64,000 bases of DNA from Sedimentitalea nanhaiensis DSM 24252. Lineage in GTDB: Bacteria > Pseudomonadota > Alphaproteobacteria > Rhodobacterales > Rhodobacteraceae. Positions 26,508-35,284 of this stretch are shown piece after piece. Position 1 is the first letter of the stretch. Each line of letters starts with the position of its first letter. A program made the translations under genes and the position numbers. Where the stretch lies: positions 2,994,868-3,058,867 of the forward strand of contig NZ_KI421509.1 in NCBI RefSeq assembly GCF_000473225.1, written 5' to 3'. Under the pieces are notes generated by a model. The model was given only the letters and a program-made list of their open reading frames with translations. It was not told the origin of the DNA and did no database searches.

Positions 26508-27890
26508 ATGGACGGGCCAATGCAGAACATTCCATATGATGACCTTCGCATCGGGATGGAGGCCACCCTCAGCCGCCCATGCCGTGCCGACGACCTTTAT
26601 GTCTTTGCCAATTCATCCGGCAACCTGAACCCGATGCATCTGCCCAAAGCCGATGGCGACGGCGACGGCATACCCGAATCGATTGCGCCGTCGATGTGGG
26701 TGGCCTCGCTGATTTCGGGTTTGCTGGGCGGCCAGTTGCCCGGACCCGGCACCTTGTACGAGTCCCAGACCCTGCGCTTTCTGGCGCAGGCCCATGCCGG
26801 CGACATGCTGGTCGTCAGCGTGCGGCTGACCGCCAAAGACGCGGACCGCCGCGTGCGTTTTGACACCTGGGTCGAAACCGCCGCCGGGGTGCGCATTGTC
26901 GAGGGCGAGGCGGTGGTGATTGCGCCCGCCACCTCGGTGCGTTTCGATGCCAGCGACGTACCCGGTCTGACGGTGCGCAGGTATCAGCATTTCGACCGGC
27001 TGCTGGCCCTGGCCGAACCCCTGCCTGCCATATCCACGGCCGTGGTCGCGCCGGAAAAGCCGGATGCGCTGGCGGGGGCGATCCTGGCCGCCGAGCACAC
27101 GCTGATCGACCCGATCCTGATTGGCCATCCCGACCGCATTGCCGAGGCCGCCGAAGCCGAAGGCATCGACCTGTCGCCCTATCGCATCGTCGAGGCCCGC
27201 GATCATCGCCTGGCAGCGCAGATGGCTGTGCGGATGGTGCTGGACAAACAGGCGGCGGCAGTGATGAAAGGGCATCTGCACACCGACATTCTGCTCAGCG
27301 AAGTGCTGAAACGCGATGGCGGGCTGCGCCGGGGCGGGCGGCGGCTGAGTCATGTGTTTGTGATGGATGTGCCGGGGCTGGACCATCTGTTGCTGGTGAC
27401 CGATGCGGCCATCAACATCACGCCAGACCTGAAAACCAAGGCCGACATCACCCAGAACGCCATCGACCTGGCGCTGTCGCTGGGAATAGAGCAGCCCAAG
27501 GCGGGGATTCTGTCCGCCGTGGAAACCGTGAATCCGGCGATTCCCTCGACGCTGGATGCGGCGATCCTGTCCAAGATGGCAGATCGTGGCCAGATCACCG
27601 GCGGATTGGTGGATGGGCCGTTGGCAATGGACAATGCGGTGGATCTGGGCGCGGCGGCGACCAAGGGCATCACCTCGCTGGTGGCGGGGCGGGCCGATAT
27701 CCTGGTCGCGCCGAACATGGAGGCAGGCAATATGGTGGCCAAAGAACTGACTTTTCTGGCCCAGGCCCGCGCCGGGGGCATTGTGATGGGGGCAAAATGT
27801 CCGATCATCCTGACCAGTCGCTCGGATGACGAGCAATCCCGGCTGGCGTCCTGCGCCATTGCCGCGCTGCACGCGATGCGAGATCAATGA
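26508..27890 (+). CDS. bifunctional MaoC-type enoyl-CoA hydratase / phosphate acetyl(butyryl)transferase
   Basis: 460 residues (456 if the ATG at 26520 is used). Residues about 1-135 are a hotdog MaoC hydratase domain (FANSSGNLNPMHL, SMWVASLISGLLGGQLPGPG). Residues about 165-455 are a PTA/PTB domain with AGAILAAEHTLIDPILIGHP, ADITQNAIDLALSLG and GRADILVAPNMEAGNMVAKE. The second half would convert acyl-CoA and phosphate to acyl-phosphate; the first hydrates an enoyl-CoA. Acetate kinase follows 13 bases downstream, so the pair can recover ATP from an acyl-CoA. The chain length is not readable; the hydratase domain hints at a C4 substrate such as crotonyl-CoA (inference). Confidence 0.9.
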   Translation: MDGPMQNIPYDDLRIGMEATLSRPCRADDLYVFANSSGNLNPMHLPKADGDGDGIPESIAPSMWVASLISGLLGGQLPGPGTLYESQTLRFLAQAHAGDMLVVSVRLTAKDADRRVRFDTWVETAAGVRIVEGEAVVIAPATSVRFDASDVPGLTVRRYQHFDRLLALAEPLPAISTAVVAPEKPDALAGAILAAEHTLIDPILIGHPDRIAEAAEAEGIDLSPYRIVEARDHRLAAQMAVRMVLDKQAAAVMKGHLHTDILLSEVLKRDGGLRRGGRRLSHVFVMDVPGLDHLLLVTDAAINITPDLKTKADITQNAIDLALSLGIEQPKAGILSAVETVNPAIPSTLDAAILSKMADRGQITGGLVDGPLAMDNAVDLGAAATKGITSLVAGRADILVAPNMEAGNMVAKELTFLAQARAGGIVMGAKCPIILTSRSDDEQSRLASCAIAALHAMRDQ

Positions 27891-27903
27891 AGGAGGACCC
27901 GAC

Positions 27904-29058
27904 ATGAGCGTGATCCTGACGCTGAACGCGGGCAGTTCGTCGCTGAAATTCGCCGTTTACAGCGCGGTGGCAGAGCCAGACCTGTTGCAGACGGGGCAGG
28001 TCGAAAACCTGGGGCCGGTCGCGCGGCTGGAGATCAAGGGTGGCGAAACGCGCGAGATCGGCCCGGCCGATCACGCCGTCGCCCTGACCGCGATCCTGCA
28101 GGCGGTAGAGCCGGTGTTGGATGGGCGCGTGGTGGCCGGCGTCGGGCATCGCATCGTGCATGGCGGCAAAAGCTTTGGCGACCCCGTGGCGCTGACCAAC
28201 GCCACACTGGCGCAGCTGGACGCGCTGGTGCCGCTTGCCCCGTTGCACCAGCCGAACAATCTGGCGGTTGTCAGAGCGGCGCGCACGATCTTTCCCGACG
28301 CGGTGCAGATCGGGTGCTTTGACACCGCGTTCCATCGTGGCCACCCGTTCGTCAATGACGCCTTTGCCCTGCCGCGTCACCTGTATGATCAGGGGGTGCG
28401 CCGGTATGGGTTTCACGGGCTGTCCTATGACTATGTAAGCGGTGTTCTGGCGCGGGACTGGCCCAAGTTGGCGCAGGGCCGGGTGGCGATCTGCCATCTT
28501 GGCAACGGCGCGTCGATGTGCGCTGTCGCAAATGGCCACAGCATCGGCTCGACCATGGGGTTTTCGGCGCTGGACGGGCTGCCCATGGGCACGCGCTGCG
28601 GTCAGTTGGATCCCGGCGTGCTGCTGTACCTGATGGATCAGGGCATGGCGCGCGCCCAGATCGAACAGATGCTGTATCGCGACAGCGGGTTGCGGGGCCT
28701 GTCCGGCATCAGCCATGACATGCGCACCCTGCTGGCCAGCGACGACCCTCGCGCCGCGCAGGCGATCGACTATTATGTCTTTCGCATCCGCCGCGAGTTG
28801 GGGGCGATGGCCGCCATTCTGGGCGGGCTGGACGGTGTGGTGTTCACCGGCGGCATCGGCGAGAACGCCGCGCCGATCCGAACCCGGGTGATCGAGGGCA
28901 TGGCGTTTCTGGGGCTTGCACTGAATCCCGCCGCCAACGAAACCGGCGCGATTGAAATCGGGAGTGGCCCGGCGCAGGTGCTGGTGATCCGTACCGACGA
29001 GGAACGGGTGATCGCCCGCGCGGTGGCCGCCGCATTGCCCTCGGCCACCGCAACCTGA
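27904..29058 (+). CDS. ackA: acetate/propionate (or butyrate) kinase
   Basis: 384 residues from the ATG at 27904, preceded by the strong site AAGGAGGA (27890-27897); the open frame to 27826 lies inside the previous gene. Signature 1 is ILTLNAGSSSLKFAVY, signature 2 includes YGFHGLSYDYVS, the adenosine site is VFTGGIGENAAPIR, and AICHLGNGASMCAV holds the catalytic region. It makes acetate (or another acid) and ATP from acyl-phosphate and ADP, or the reverse. It works with the phosphotransacylase domain just upstream. Substrate could be acetate, propionate or butyrate. Confidence 0.92.
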   Translation: MSVILTLNAGSSSLKFAVYSAVAEPDLLQTGQVENLGPVARLEIKGGETREIGPADHAVALTAILQAVEPVLDGRVVAGVGHRIVHGGKSFGDPVALTNATLAQLDALVPLAPLHQPNNLAVVRAARTIFPDAVQIGCFDTAFHRGHPFVNDAFALPRHLYDQGVRRYGFHGLSYDYVSGVLARDWPKLAQGRVAICHLGNGASMCAVANGHSIGSTMGFSALDGLPMGTRCGQLDPGVLLYLMDQGMARAQIEQMLYRDSGLRGLSGISHDMRTLLASDDPRAAQAIDYYVFRIRRELGAMAAILGGLDGVVFTGGIGENAAPIRTRVIEGMAFLGLALNPAANETGAIEIGSGPAQVLVIRTDEERVIARAVAAALPSATAT

Positions 29059-29068
29059 AAGGACCGTT

Positions 29069-29698
29069 ATGATTTTTTATGATTGCTCTACCGCTCCCAG
29101 CCCCCGACGCGCGCGGATGTTCATTGCCGAAAAGGGGCTAAAGATCGAGACCCGGCAGGTCAGCATCGCGGATGGCGAACAGTTGCAGCCGGAATTCCTG
29201 GCCGTGAACCCGCGCGCGACCGTGCCTGTGTTGGTTACGGATTCGGGAACGGTGCTGACCGAGAACCTCGGCATTGCCGCCTATCTCGAAGCGATGCAGC
29301 CAGAGCCGCCGCTTTTGGGCCGCACGCCGGATGAAAAGGGGCTGGTGGCGATGTGGACCGCCATTGCCGAACAGCAGGGTGCACAGCCGGTGGCCGAAGT
29401 GCTGCGCAATGCCAATCCCCGGATGAAGGGCCGCGCCATTCCGGGGCCGCACAACTATGAACAGATCCCGGCACTGGCTGAACGCGGGCAGGCACGGGTT
29501 GCCGCGTTTTTCGATCTGATCGATCAGCGGTTGCGCGAGAGCCCGTTTCTGGCCACCGACCATTTTACGCTGGCCGATCTGACGGCATTTGTATTCATCG
29601 ACTTCGCCCGCGTCATCAAAGCGCGCATCCCCGAAAGCCATCGGGCCACCCGCACGTGGTTTGACAATATCGCCGCACGTCCTAGCGCGCGGATGTGA
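29069..29698 (+). CDS. glutathione S-transferase family protein
   Basis: 209 residues. The N-terminal thioredoxin-like half (FYDCSTAPSPRRARMFIAEK, NPRATVPVLVTDSGTVLTEN with the cis-Pro and glutathione-binding E/S-N segment) is followed by an all-helical half with HFTLADLTAFVFIDFARV. It lies 10 bases after ackA and 63 before the thiolase, on the same strand. The role in this acyl-CoA/acyl-phosphate context is unknown; detoxification of electrophilic enoyl intermediates is possible (inference). Confidence 0.9.
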   Translation: MIFYDCSTAPSPRRARMFIAEKGLKIETRQVSIADGEQLQPEFLAVNPRATVPVLVTDSGTVLTENLGIAAYLEAMQPEPPLLGRTPDEKGLVAMWTAIAEQQGAQPVAEVLRNANPRMKGRAIPGPHNYEQIPALAERGQARVAAFFDLIDQRLRESPFLATDHFTLADLTAFVFIDFARVIKARIPESHRATRTWFDNIAARPSARM

Positions 29699-29761
29699 CG
29701 GGGTTGTCCCTGCCGGATACCGGACTCGGGAGAACCAACAATCGACAGACAGGAATCCGCC

Positions 29762-30931
29762 ATGCCCCAGGCCTATATCACCGCCGCCACCCGCACTGCC
29801 GGAGGCAAACGCGAGGGTCGTGTTGCCGGCTGGCACCCGGTCGATCTGGCCGCCGCGGCGCTGGACGAGGTCGTCGCCCGTGCCGGTATCGCGCCGGACG
29901 CGGTGGACGATGTGATCATGGGTTGCGTCAGCCAGGTGGGCGAACAGGGTCTGCATTTCGGGCGGAACGCGGTGCTGGCCTCGGGCCTGCCGCAATCGGT
30001 ACCTGCGGTGACAATCGACCGGCAATGCGGCTCCAGCCAACAGTCGATCCACTTTGCCGCCCAGGCGGTGATGTCGGGCACCCAGGACATCGTCATCGCC
30101 GCCGGTGCCGAAAGCATGAGTCGCGTCGCGATGGGATCGACCGGGCGCTGGGCGCGGCGGGCGGTGCCAGGCAGTCCGACCAGCCCCAAGCTGGCGCGTG
30201 CCTATCCCGAGGTGATGTTCAGCCAGTTCACCGGAGCGGAAATGATTGCCCGCAAATGGAACTTCAGTCGCGCCGATCTGGATGCCTATGCGCTGGGCAG
30301 CCACCAGCGTGCGATTGCCGCCACAGACAGCGGTGCCTTTGCCGAAGAAATACTGCCGCTGAAGATCCAGACCGAGGGTGGCCCGGATGTGCATGACATC
30401 GACGAAGGCATTCGCTGCGACGCCACGCTGGACAGCATCGGTGCGGTGCGCCCCTTGGTCGAGGGCGGCGTGATCACGGCCGCCAACGCGAGCCAGATCT
30501 GCGATGGTGCGGCGGCGGTGATGGTGGTGTCCGAGGCGGCGTTGAAGGCGCACAATCTGACACCGCTGGCTCGGATTCATCATCTGACCGTGACGGCGGG
30601 TGACCCGGTGGTGATGCTGGAAGAGCCGCTGTTCGCCACCGACCGTGCCCTGCAACGCGCAGGCCTGCGGATTGACGATATCGACCTGTTCGAGGTGAAC
30701 GAAGCCTTCGCACCCGTGCCCCTGGCCTGGCTGAAACGCACCGGTGCGGATCCGGAGCGCCTGAACGTCAACGGCGGTGCCATCGCTCTGGGCCATCCGC
30801 TGGGCGGATCGGGGGCCAAGCTGATGACAACGCTGGTGCATGCGTTGCGGGCGCGTGGCAAACGGTTTGGTCTGCAAACCATGTGCGAAGGCGGTGGCAT
30901 TGCCAACGTGACAATCATCGAGGCGCTGTGA
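29762..30931 (+). CDS. acetyl-CoA C-acetyltransferase family thiolase
   Basis: 389 residues. Nucleophilic Cys in TIDRQCGSSQQSIHFAAQ (about residue 88), NVNGGAIALGHPLGGSGAKL with the catalytic His, and the second Cys in LQTMCEGGGIANVTII. It condenses or cleaves acyl-CoA. AGGAATCC precedes the ATG. It is a different thiolase from that at 1409. The gene set MaoC-PTB, kinase, GST, thiolase suggests a four-carbon acyl pathway; the missing 3-hydroxyacyl-CoA dehydrogenase and reductase would be encoded elsewhere. Confidence 0.92.
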   Translation: MPQAYITAATRTAGGKREGRVAGWHPVDLAAAALDEVVARAGIAPDAVDDVIMGCVSQVGEQGLHFGRNAVLASGLPQSVPAVTIDRQCGSSQQSIHFAAQAVMSGTQDIVIAAGAESMSRVAMGSTGRWARRAVPGSPTSPKLARAYPEVMFSQFTGAEMIARKWNFSRADLDAYALGSHQRAIAATDSGAFAEEILPLKIQTEGGPDVHDIDEGIRCDATLDSIGAVRPLVEGGVITAANASQICDGAAAVMVVSEAALKAHNLTPLARIHHLTVTAGDPVVMLEEPLFATDRALQRAGLRIDDIDLFEVNEAFAPVPLAWLKRTGADPERLNVNGGAIALGHPLGGSGAKLMTTLVHALRARGKRFGLQTMCEGGGIANVTIIEAL

Positions 30932-30974
30932 CCCGCGTTCATGTCTTCCTCTTGCTGGAAATATCCCGGGGAGC

Positions 30975-30995
30975 GCGAGGGGCAGAGCCCCTCGC
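30975..30995 (+). terminator. hairpin downstream of the thiolase gene
   Basis: GCGAGGGGC, loop AGA, GCCCCTCGC: a perfect 9-bp stem 44 bases after the stop, preceded by GGAAATATCCCGGGGAG. The combination recalls an intergenic element common in Roseobacter genomes (recalled, not searched). No T tract follows. Confidence 0.5.
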
Positions 30996-31101
30996 CCGTC
31001 GCGACGCCGAAGGCGGCGCAACAGCTCCACCCGCCGTTACCGGATCGCGGAACCGCGGCACTCCGACCCAGGCTGGGCGATTCCAAAGGGTTGCAGCGAA
31101 A

Positions 31102-31119
31102 TGTTTCGCGCGCGAAACA
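31102..31119. repeat. perfect 18-bp palindrome, parS-like flanks
   Basis: TGTTTCGCGCGCGAAACA is its own reverse complement. It has the TGTTTC/GAAACA arms of chromosomal parS but a six-base GC core instead of the four-base ACGT core. It lies in the convergent gap between the thiolase and indolepyruvate oxidoreductase genes. Confidence 0.75.
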
Positions 31120-31136
31120 ATCGGTTTTCAGAATTT

Positions 31137-31184
31137 GTTTACCGTGGGTAAACCATTGTATTCGCGCGGTAAATTTACCGCGCG
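31137..31184. repeat. two further palindromes sharing the TTTACC/GGTAAA core
   Basis: GTTTACC-GTG-GGTAAAC spans 31137-31153 (7-bp arms). A perfect 22-bp palindrome with halves CGCGCGGTAAA and TTTACCGCGCG spans 31163-31184 and includes the stop codon of the minus-strand gene (31175-31177). The core hexamer appears four times in alternating orientation. The 22-bp one is followed by GTTTTT seven bases on, so it could terminate plus-strand transcription. Confidence 0.75.
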
Positions 31185-34100
31185 GTGAGGTTTTTCAACG
31201 CTGTGTGTACTGCGGATTTGGCCTTTGCCGCAGCTTCGGCGCGCACCGGTCCATAGCCGCGTATGCCGCGTGGGGCGTCAACGATCGCAAGACAGTCGTT
31301 GTGGCTTTTGGTGTCATAGGCGGCGGCGACGCGGGGCAGAAGATCCTGATACCACCTCAGCAGGTCGCGGTGCATCCGGGCCTCGGAATGATGCCCGAAA
31401 GGGTTGTACCAGCGCCCGCGCAGCCCCTTCATTCGTGCCAGTTGGCGCAGGAGCGGCGTCAGCCAGGGACCAAAGGCGCGTTTCTGCGGGCGCCCGCGCG
31501 CGTCTTTTCGCCGGCCTAGCAGCGGCGGGGCCAGGTGGTAGTTGACCTTGAACTCGCCTTCGAACTGGGTCTTCAGCTCCTCCGCGAACCCGGCATGGGT
31601 GTGCAGGCGGGCGACTTCGAATTCGTCCTTGTAGGCCATCAGCTTGAACAACCCGCGTGCCGCCGCCCGGCGCAGATCCTCGGGCGCATCGGCGGGCAGG
31701 GCGGCGGAAAATGCCGCCAGCGTGTCGCGATAGCGGGTGGCATAGGCGGCATCCTGATAGTCGGTCAGAAAGGCCGCACGCCGCGCGACGAGCTGATCCA
31801 GCGTTTCCGCCGCAGGCTCGTCGCGGCCCAGATGGGCGGACAGCCGGTCCGGGGCGGCGACCAGCACCCGGCCCAGGGCAAAGGCGGTGTGGTTCGTCTC
31901 GATCTGCACGCCGTTCAGCAGGATCGCCTGCTGCAACGCGGCGTCGCTGACCGGGACCAGACCTTTCTGCCAGGCCGCGCCCAGCATCATCACATTGGCA
32001 TAGACCGCATCGCCCAGCAGGGTTTCTGCCGCCGCGTTGGCGTCAAAGGCCGACAGGTTGTCCGCGCCGATGGTGTGCGCGATCAGCGCCTCGCGCTCGT
32101 CCACGCGCAGGCTGGCATCGCGGTGCAACACCAGATCGCCGGTCGGCATCTCGGCGCGGTTCAGCACCATCGCCGTGCCGGGGCGGTAATGCACCGACGC
32201 CTTGGGCGCCGAGCTGACCACCACGTCACAGCCGATCACCGCATCGGCCCCGCGCGTGTCGATGCGCACCTGGTTCACCGCCTCGGGGCCGTCGGCCAGG
32301 CGGATATAGCTGAGGACGGTGCCGAACTTCTGCGCGAAGCCGGTGAAGTCCAGCACGGATGAGCCGCGCCCTTCCAGATGCGCGGCCATGGTGATCAGCG
32401 CGCCGACGGTGACCACGCCGGTGCCGCCCACCCCCGTGACCAGCAGATTGAACGGCTCCGCCAGCGATGGGATGGACACGGGGGGCAAATCGCGCGTCAG
32501 TGCGGCGATGTCGAGTTTGGCCGCCTGCGGTTTGCGCCGTTTTGCCCCCGAAACGGTGACAAAGCTGGGGCAGAATCCGTTCAGGCAGGAGAAATCCTTG
32601 TTGCAGGAGTTCAGGTTGATCTTGCGTTTGCGCCCCAACGGGGTGTCGCGCGGTTCGACCGACAGGCAGTTGCTTTCGACCGAGCAATCGCCACAGCCTT
32701 CGCAGACCAGATCGTTGATCCAGGCGAATGTCGGCGGATCCTCTAGCGCGCCGCGCTTGCGGCGGCGGCGTTTCTCGGTGGCGCAGGTCTGTTCATAGAT
32801 CAGGACAGTGACGCCGGGGATGTCGCGCAATTCGCGCTGGACGGTGTCCAGTGTGCTGCGGTCGTGGAACGTGGTGTCGCGGGGAAAGTCGCCGGTGTTG
32901 AACTTGTCGATGTTGTCGCTGACCAGCGCGATGCGCTGAACGCCCTCGGCGCGGCAGGTCTGGGCAATGCCCGCGACCGAAACCGGACCATCCACCGGTT
33001 GCCCGCCGGTCATCGCCACGGCGTCGTTATACAGGATCTTGTAGGTGATGTTGGTGTTCGCCGCGACCGCCTGACGGATCGCAAGGCTGCCGGAATGATA
33101 CCAGGTGCCTTCGCCCAGGTTCTGAAAGATATGCGCGCCGCCGTTGAACTTGCTGGCGGCGACCCAGGGCACGCCTTCGCCGCCCATCTGGGCATAGCCG
33201 ACAGTGTTGCGGTCCATCCAGCTGGCCATGACGTGACAGCCGATGCCGCTGGCGGCCTTTGAGCCTTCGGGCACTTTGGTGCTGGTGTTGTGCGGGCAGC
33301 CCGAGCAGAAATATGGGGTGCGGCTGGCCCCGGAAACGCTTAGCGGAACAGGGGGCGTCTCGGTCAACGCCCTGGCCTTGGCGGGCAGGTTTTCGTCGGG
33401 AAAGAACCGATCCAGCCGGTTGGCGACAATGGGGGCCAGCAGCAAGGGCGACAGTTCGCCGGTCCAGGGGATCAGCGGGTTCATCTGGCTGTCGTACTTG
33501 CCCACCATGCGGTCCGGTTTGGCGCCGGGCCAGTCATAGAAATGTTCCTTGAACTGGCTTTCGATGATGCCGCGCTTTTCTTCGACCACCAGCACCTCTT
33601 GCTTGCCGGTGACAAATTTCAGCGCGTCGCGATGGGCCAGTGGCCAGACCATGCCGATCTTGTAGATGTCGATGCCCAGACGGCGGCAGGCGGGTTCGTC
33701 CAGACCCAGCAGGCGCAGCGCCTCCAGCAGGTCCAGATGCCCTTTGCCGGTGCTGACGAAGCCGAGGGTGGCGTTGTCGATGCCATAGATCGCGCGGTCG
33801 ATCGGATTGGCCTCGACAAAGGCGGTGACGGCGTCCAGCTTGTGGCCAATGCGGGTTTCGATTTCGGGGCTGGGCAGATCGGCGCTGCGCACATGCAGCC
33901 CGCCCGCAGGTCCGGTAAAGTCCGGTTGTGTGAATTGGCGGGCCGGGCGCAGGTCGACCGAGCGGGCGGATTCGACGGTTTCGGACACTGCCTTGAACCC
34001 GACCCATGTGCCGGTGAACCGCGACAGGGCAATGCCGTATTCGCCGTATTCCAGATATTCCTCGACCGAGGCGGGGTTCAGCGTGGGCATGAACCAGGCC

Positions 34101-34606
34101 ATGAAGGCGACGTCGGATTGATGCGGCATCGAGGATGAGACACAACCGTGATCGTCGCCTGCAACCACCAGCACGCCGCCTTTGGGCGCGCTGCCGTAGG
34201 CGTTGCCGTGTTTCAGCGCATCGCCCGAGCGGTCCACGCCGGGGCCTTTGCCGTACCACATGGAAAACACGCCTTCGACCTGGCACCGGGGGTCCAGACT
34301 GGCCTGTTGCGCGCCCAGAACCGCCGTGGCGCCAAGGTCTTCGTTGACGGCGGGCATAAAGGTAATCCGCGCCTCGGATAGCCGTTTGCGCGCCCGCCAC
34401 AGTTCGAGATCCAGCGCCCCAAGCGGCGAGCCGCGATACCCCGAGATGAACCCGGCGGTGTTCATCCCCGCATCCCGGTCGCGGCGGGATTGGTCCAGCA
34501 TGATCCGGGCCAGCGCCTGGGTTCCGGTCAGAAAGACGCGACCTTCGGTGCGGGCATAGCGATCTTCAAGTTGATAGGTGGCGAATGTCGGGTTTGGCAC
34601 GGTCAC
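31175..34606 (-). CDS. indolepyruvate ferredoxin oxidoreductase, fused alpha/beta/gamma type
   Basis: 1143 residues. The start is a GTG at 34606 with AGGAGG seven bases ahead. The N-terminal 2-oxoacid oxidoreductase alpha region (EGRVFLTGTQALARIMLDQS, GFISGYRGSPLGALD) is followed by the thiamine diphosphate part (FCSGCPHNTSTKVPEG, GGEGVPWVAASKF), a ferredoxin-like cluster site CEGCGDCSVESNCLSVEP, and a gamma domain (LVTGVGGTGVVTVGALI). It decarboxylates indolepyruvate and other aryl or branched-chain 2-oxo acids to the acyl-CoA, reducing ferredoxin. It is part of aromatic or branched-chain amino-acid breakdown. The divergent Lrp-type gene is its likely regulator. Confidence 0.94.
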   Translation of the reverse strand: MTVPNPTFATYQLEDRYARTEGRVFLTGTQALARIMLDQSRRDRDAGMNTAGFISGYRGSPLGALDLELWRARKRLSEARITFMPAVNEDLGATAVLGAQQASLDPRCQVEGVFSMWYGKGPGVDRSGDALKHGNAYGSAPKGGVLVVAGDDHGCVSSSMPHQSDVAFMAWFMPTLNPASVEEYLEYGEYGIALSRFTGTWVGFKAVSETVESARSVDLRPARQFTQPDFTGPAGGLHVRSADLPSPEIETRIGHKLDAVTAFVEANPIDRAIYGIDNATLGFVSTGKGHLDLLEALRLLGLDEPACRRLGIDIYKIGMVWPLAHRDALKFVTGKQEVLVVEEKRGIIESQFKEHFYDWPGAKPDRMVGKYDSQMNPLIPWTGELSPLLLAPIVANRLDRFFPDENLPAKARALTETPPVPLSVSGASRTPYFCSGCPHNTSTKVPEGSKAASGIGCHVMASWMDRNTVGYAQMGGEGVPWVAASKFNGGAHIFQNLGEGTWYHSGSLAIRQAVAANTNITYKILYNDAVAMTGGQPVDGPVSVAGIAQTCRAEGVQRIALVSDNIDKFNTGDFPRDTTFHDRSTLDTVQRELRDIPGVTVLIYEQTCATEKRRRRKRGALEDPPTFAWINDLVCEGCGDCSVESNCLSVEPRDTPLGRKRKINLNSCNKDFSCLNGFCPSFVTVSGAKRRKPQAAKLDIAALTRDLPPVSIPSLAEPFNLLVTGVGGTGVVTVGALITMAAHLEGRGSSVLDFTGFAQKFGTVLSYIRLADGPEAVNQVRIDTRGADAVIGCDVVVSSAPKASVHYRPGTAMVLNRAEMPTGDLVLHRDASLRVDEREALIAHTIGADNLSAFDANAAAETLLGDAVYANVMMLGAAWQKGLVPVSDAALQQAILLNGVQIETNHTAFALGRVLVAAPDRLSAHLGRDEPAAETLDQLVARRAAFLTDYQDAAYATRYRDTLAAFSAALPADAPEDLRRAAARGLFKLMAYKDEFEVARLHTHAGFAEELKTQFEGEFKVNYHLAPPLLGRRKDARGRPQKRAFGPWLTPLLRQLARMKGLRGRWYNPFGHHSEARMHRDLLRWYQDLLPRVAAAYDTKSHNDCLAIVDAPRGIRGYGPVRAEAAAKAKSAVHTALKNLTAR

Positions 34607-34745
34607 GGCTGGCCTCCTGCTGGCACGGGTGGGGCAGAATAGCGCGAAACCGGCGAAAAATCCTGTCAGAATTGGTTGCGATCGGTTGAAGACATGAAAT
34701 TATGTGTCACAATGGGGGTACTTATCGAAAGGATGGACCACATCG

Positions 34746-35204
34746 ATGCAGCTGGACGATCGCGACATTCAGATCCTGACCCATCTGCAGAAAGATTGCC
34801 GCGTGTCCAATGCCGATCTGGCCCAGGCCGTGGGCATGTCGGCCTCGGCGCTGTGGCGGCGGGTGCGCGGTCTGGAAGAGGCTGGTGTGATCGAACGCTA
34901 TGGCGCGGTGGTCGATCCGGCGCGGCTGGATCTGGGGTTTCATGCCATCGTGCATGTGCAACTGACGCGGCACGAACAGCACCGGTTGGACGAATTCATC
35001 CGCGCGGTGGGCCGGCGACCGGAGGTACAGGAATGTTACGCCACCACCGGGCAGAGCGATTACCACCTTCGGGTGCTGTGCCGGGATCTGGACGCCTATA
35101 ATCGGTTTCTCGAAGATTTCTTGTTTCGTCTGCCGGCGGTGGACAGCGCCCAGACCAATGTCGTTCTGCGCACAATCAAGCGCAACGGGCCGGTGCGGGT
35201 GTAG
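34746..35204 (+). CDS. Lrp/AsnC family transcriptional regulator
   Basis: 152 residues from the ATG at 34746 (MQLDDRDIQILTHLQKDCRV); GAAAGGA lies 12 bases ahead. The N-terminal winged helix-turn-helix (VSNADLAQAVGMSASALWRRVRG) is followed by the RAM ligand-binding domain (DYHLRVLCRDLDAYNRFLED). It is divergent from the indolepyruvate oxidoreductase gene, with 139 bases between, the usual arrangement for a local regulator responding to an amino acid. An ACAT-N6-ATGT dyad at 34692-34705 may be its operator (low confidence). Confidence 0.9.
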   Translation: MQLDDRDIQILTHLQKDCRVSNADLAQAVGMSASALWRRVRGLEEAGVIERYGAVVDPARLDLGFHAIVHVQLTRHEQHRLDEFIRAVGRRPEVQECYATTGQSDYHLRVLCRDLDAYNRFLEDFLFRLPAVDSAQTNVVLRTIKRNGPVRV

Positions 35205-35284
35205 TGCGGGCCTGAATTCCCGCTTCCTGCCCGCGTATACCCGGGCTGACGTGTACGATCGTATTTGCAATGAAGGGAAAGGCG

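Noticed and set aside
31102-31119. A true chromosomal parS site
   Set aside because: The arms match but the core is six bases of GC rather than four (ACGT), changing half-site spacing; no parA/parB nearby. Kept only as an unexplained palindrome.
30941-31519. 192-residue open frame across the convergent gap
   Set aside because: It runs through hairpins and palindromes and then into the antisense of the oxidoreductase; no ribosome site or family resemblance.
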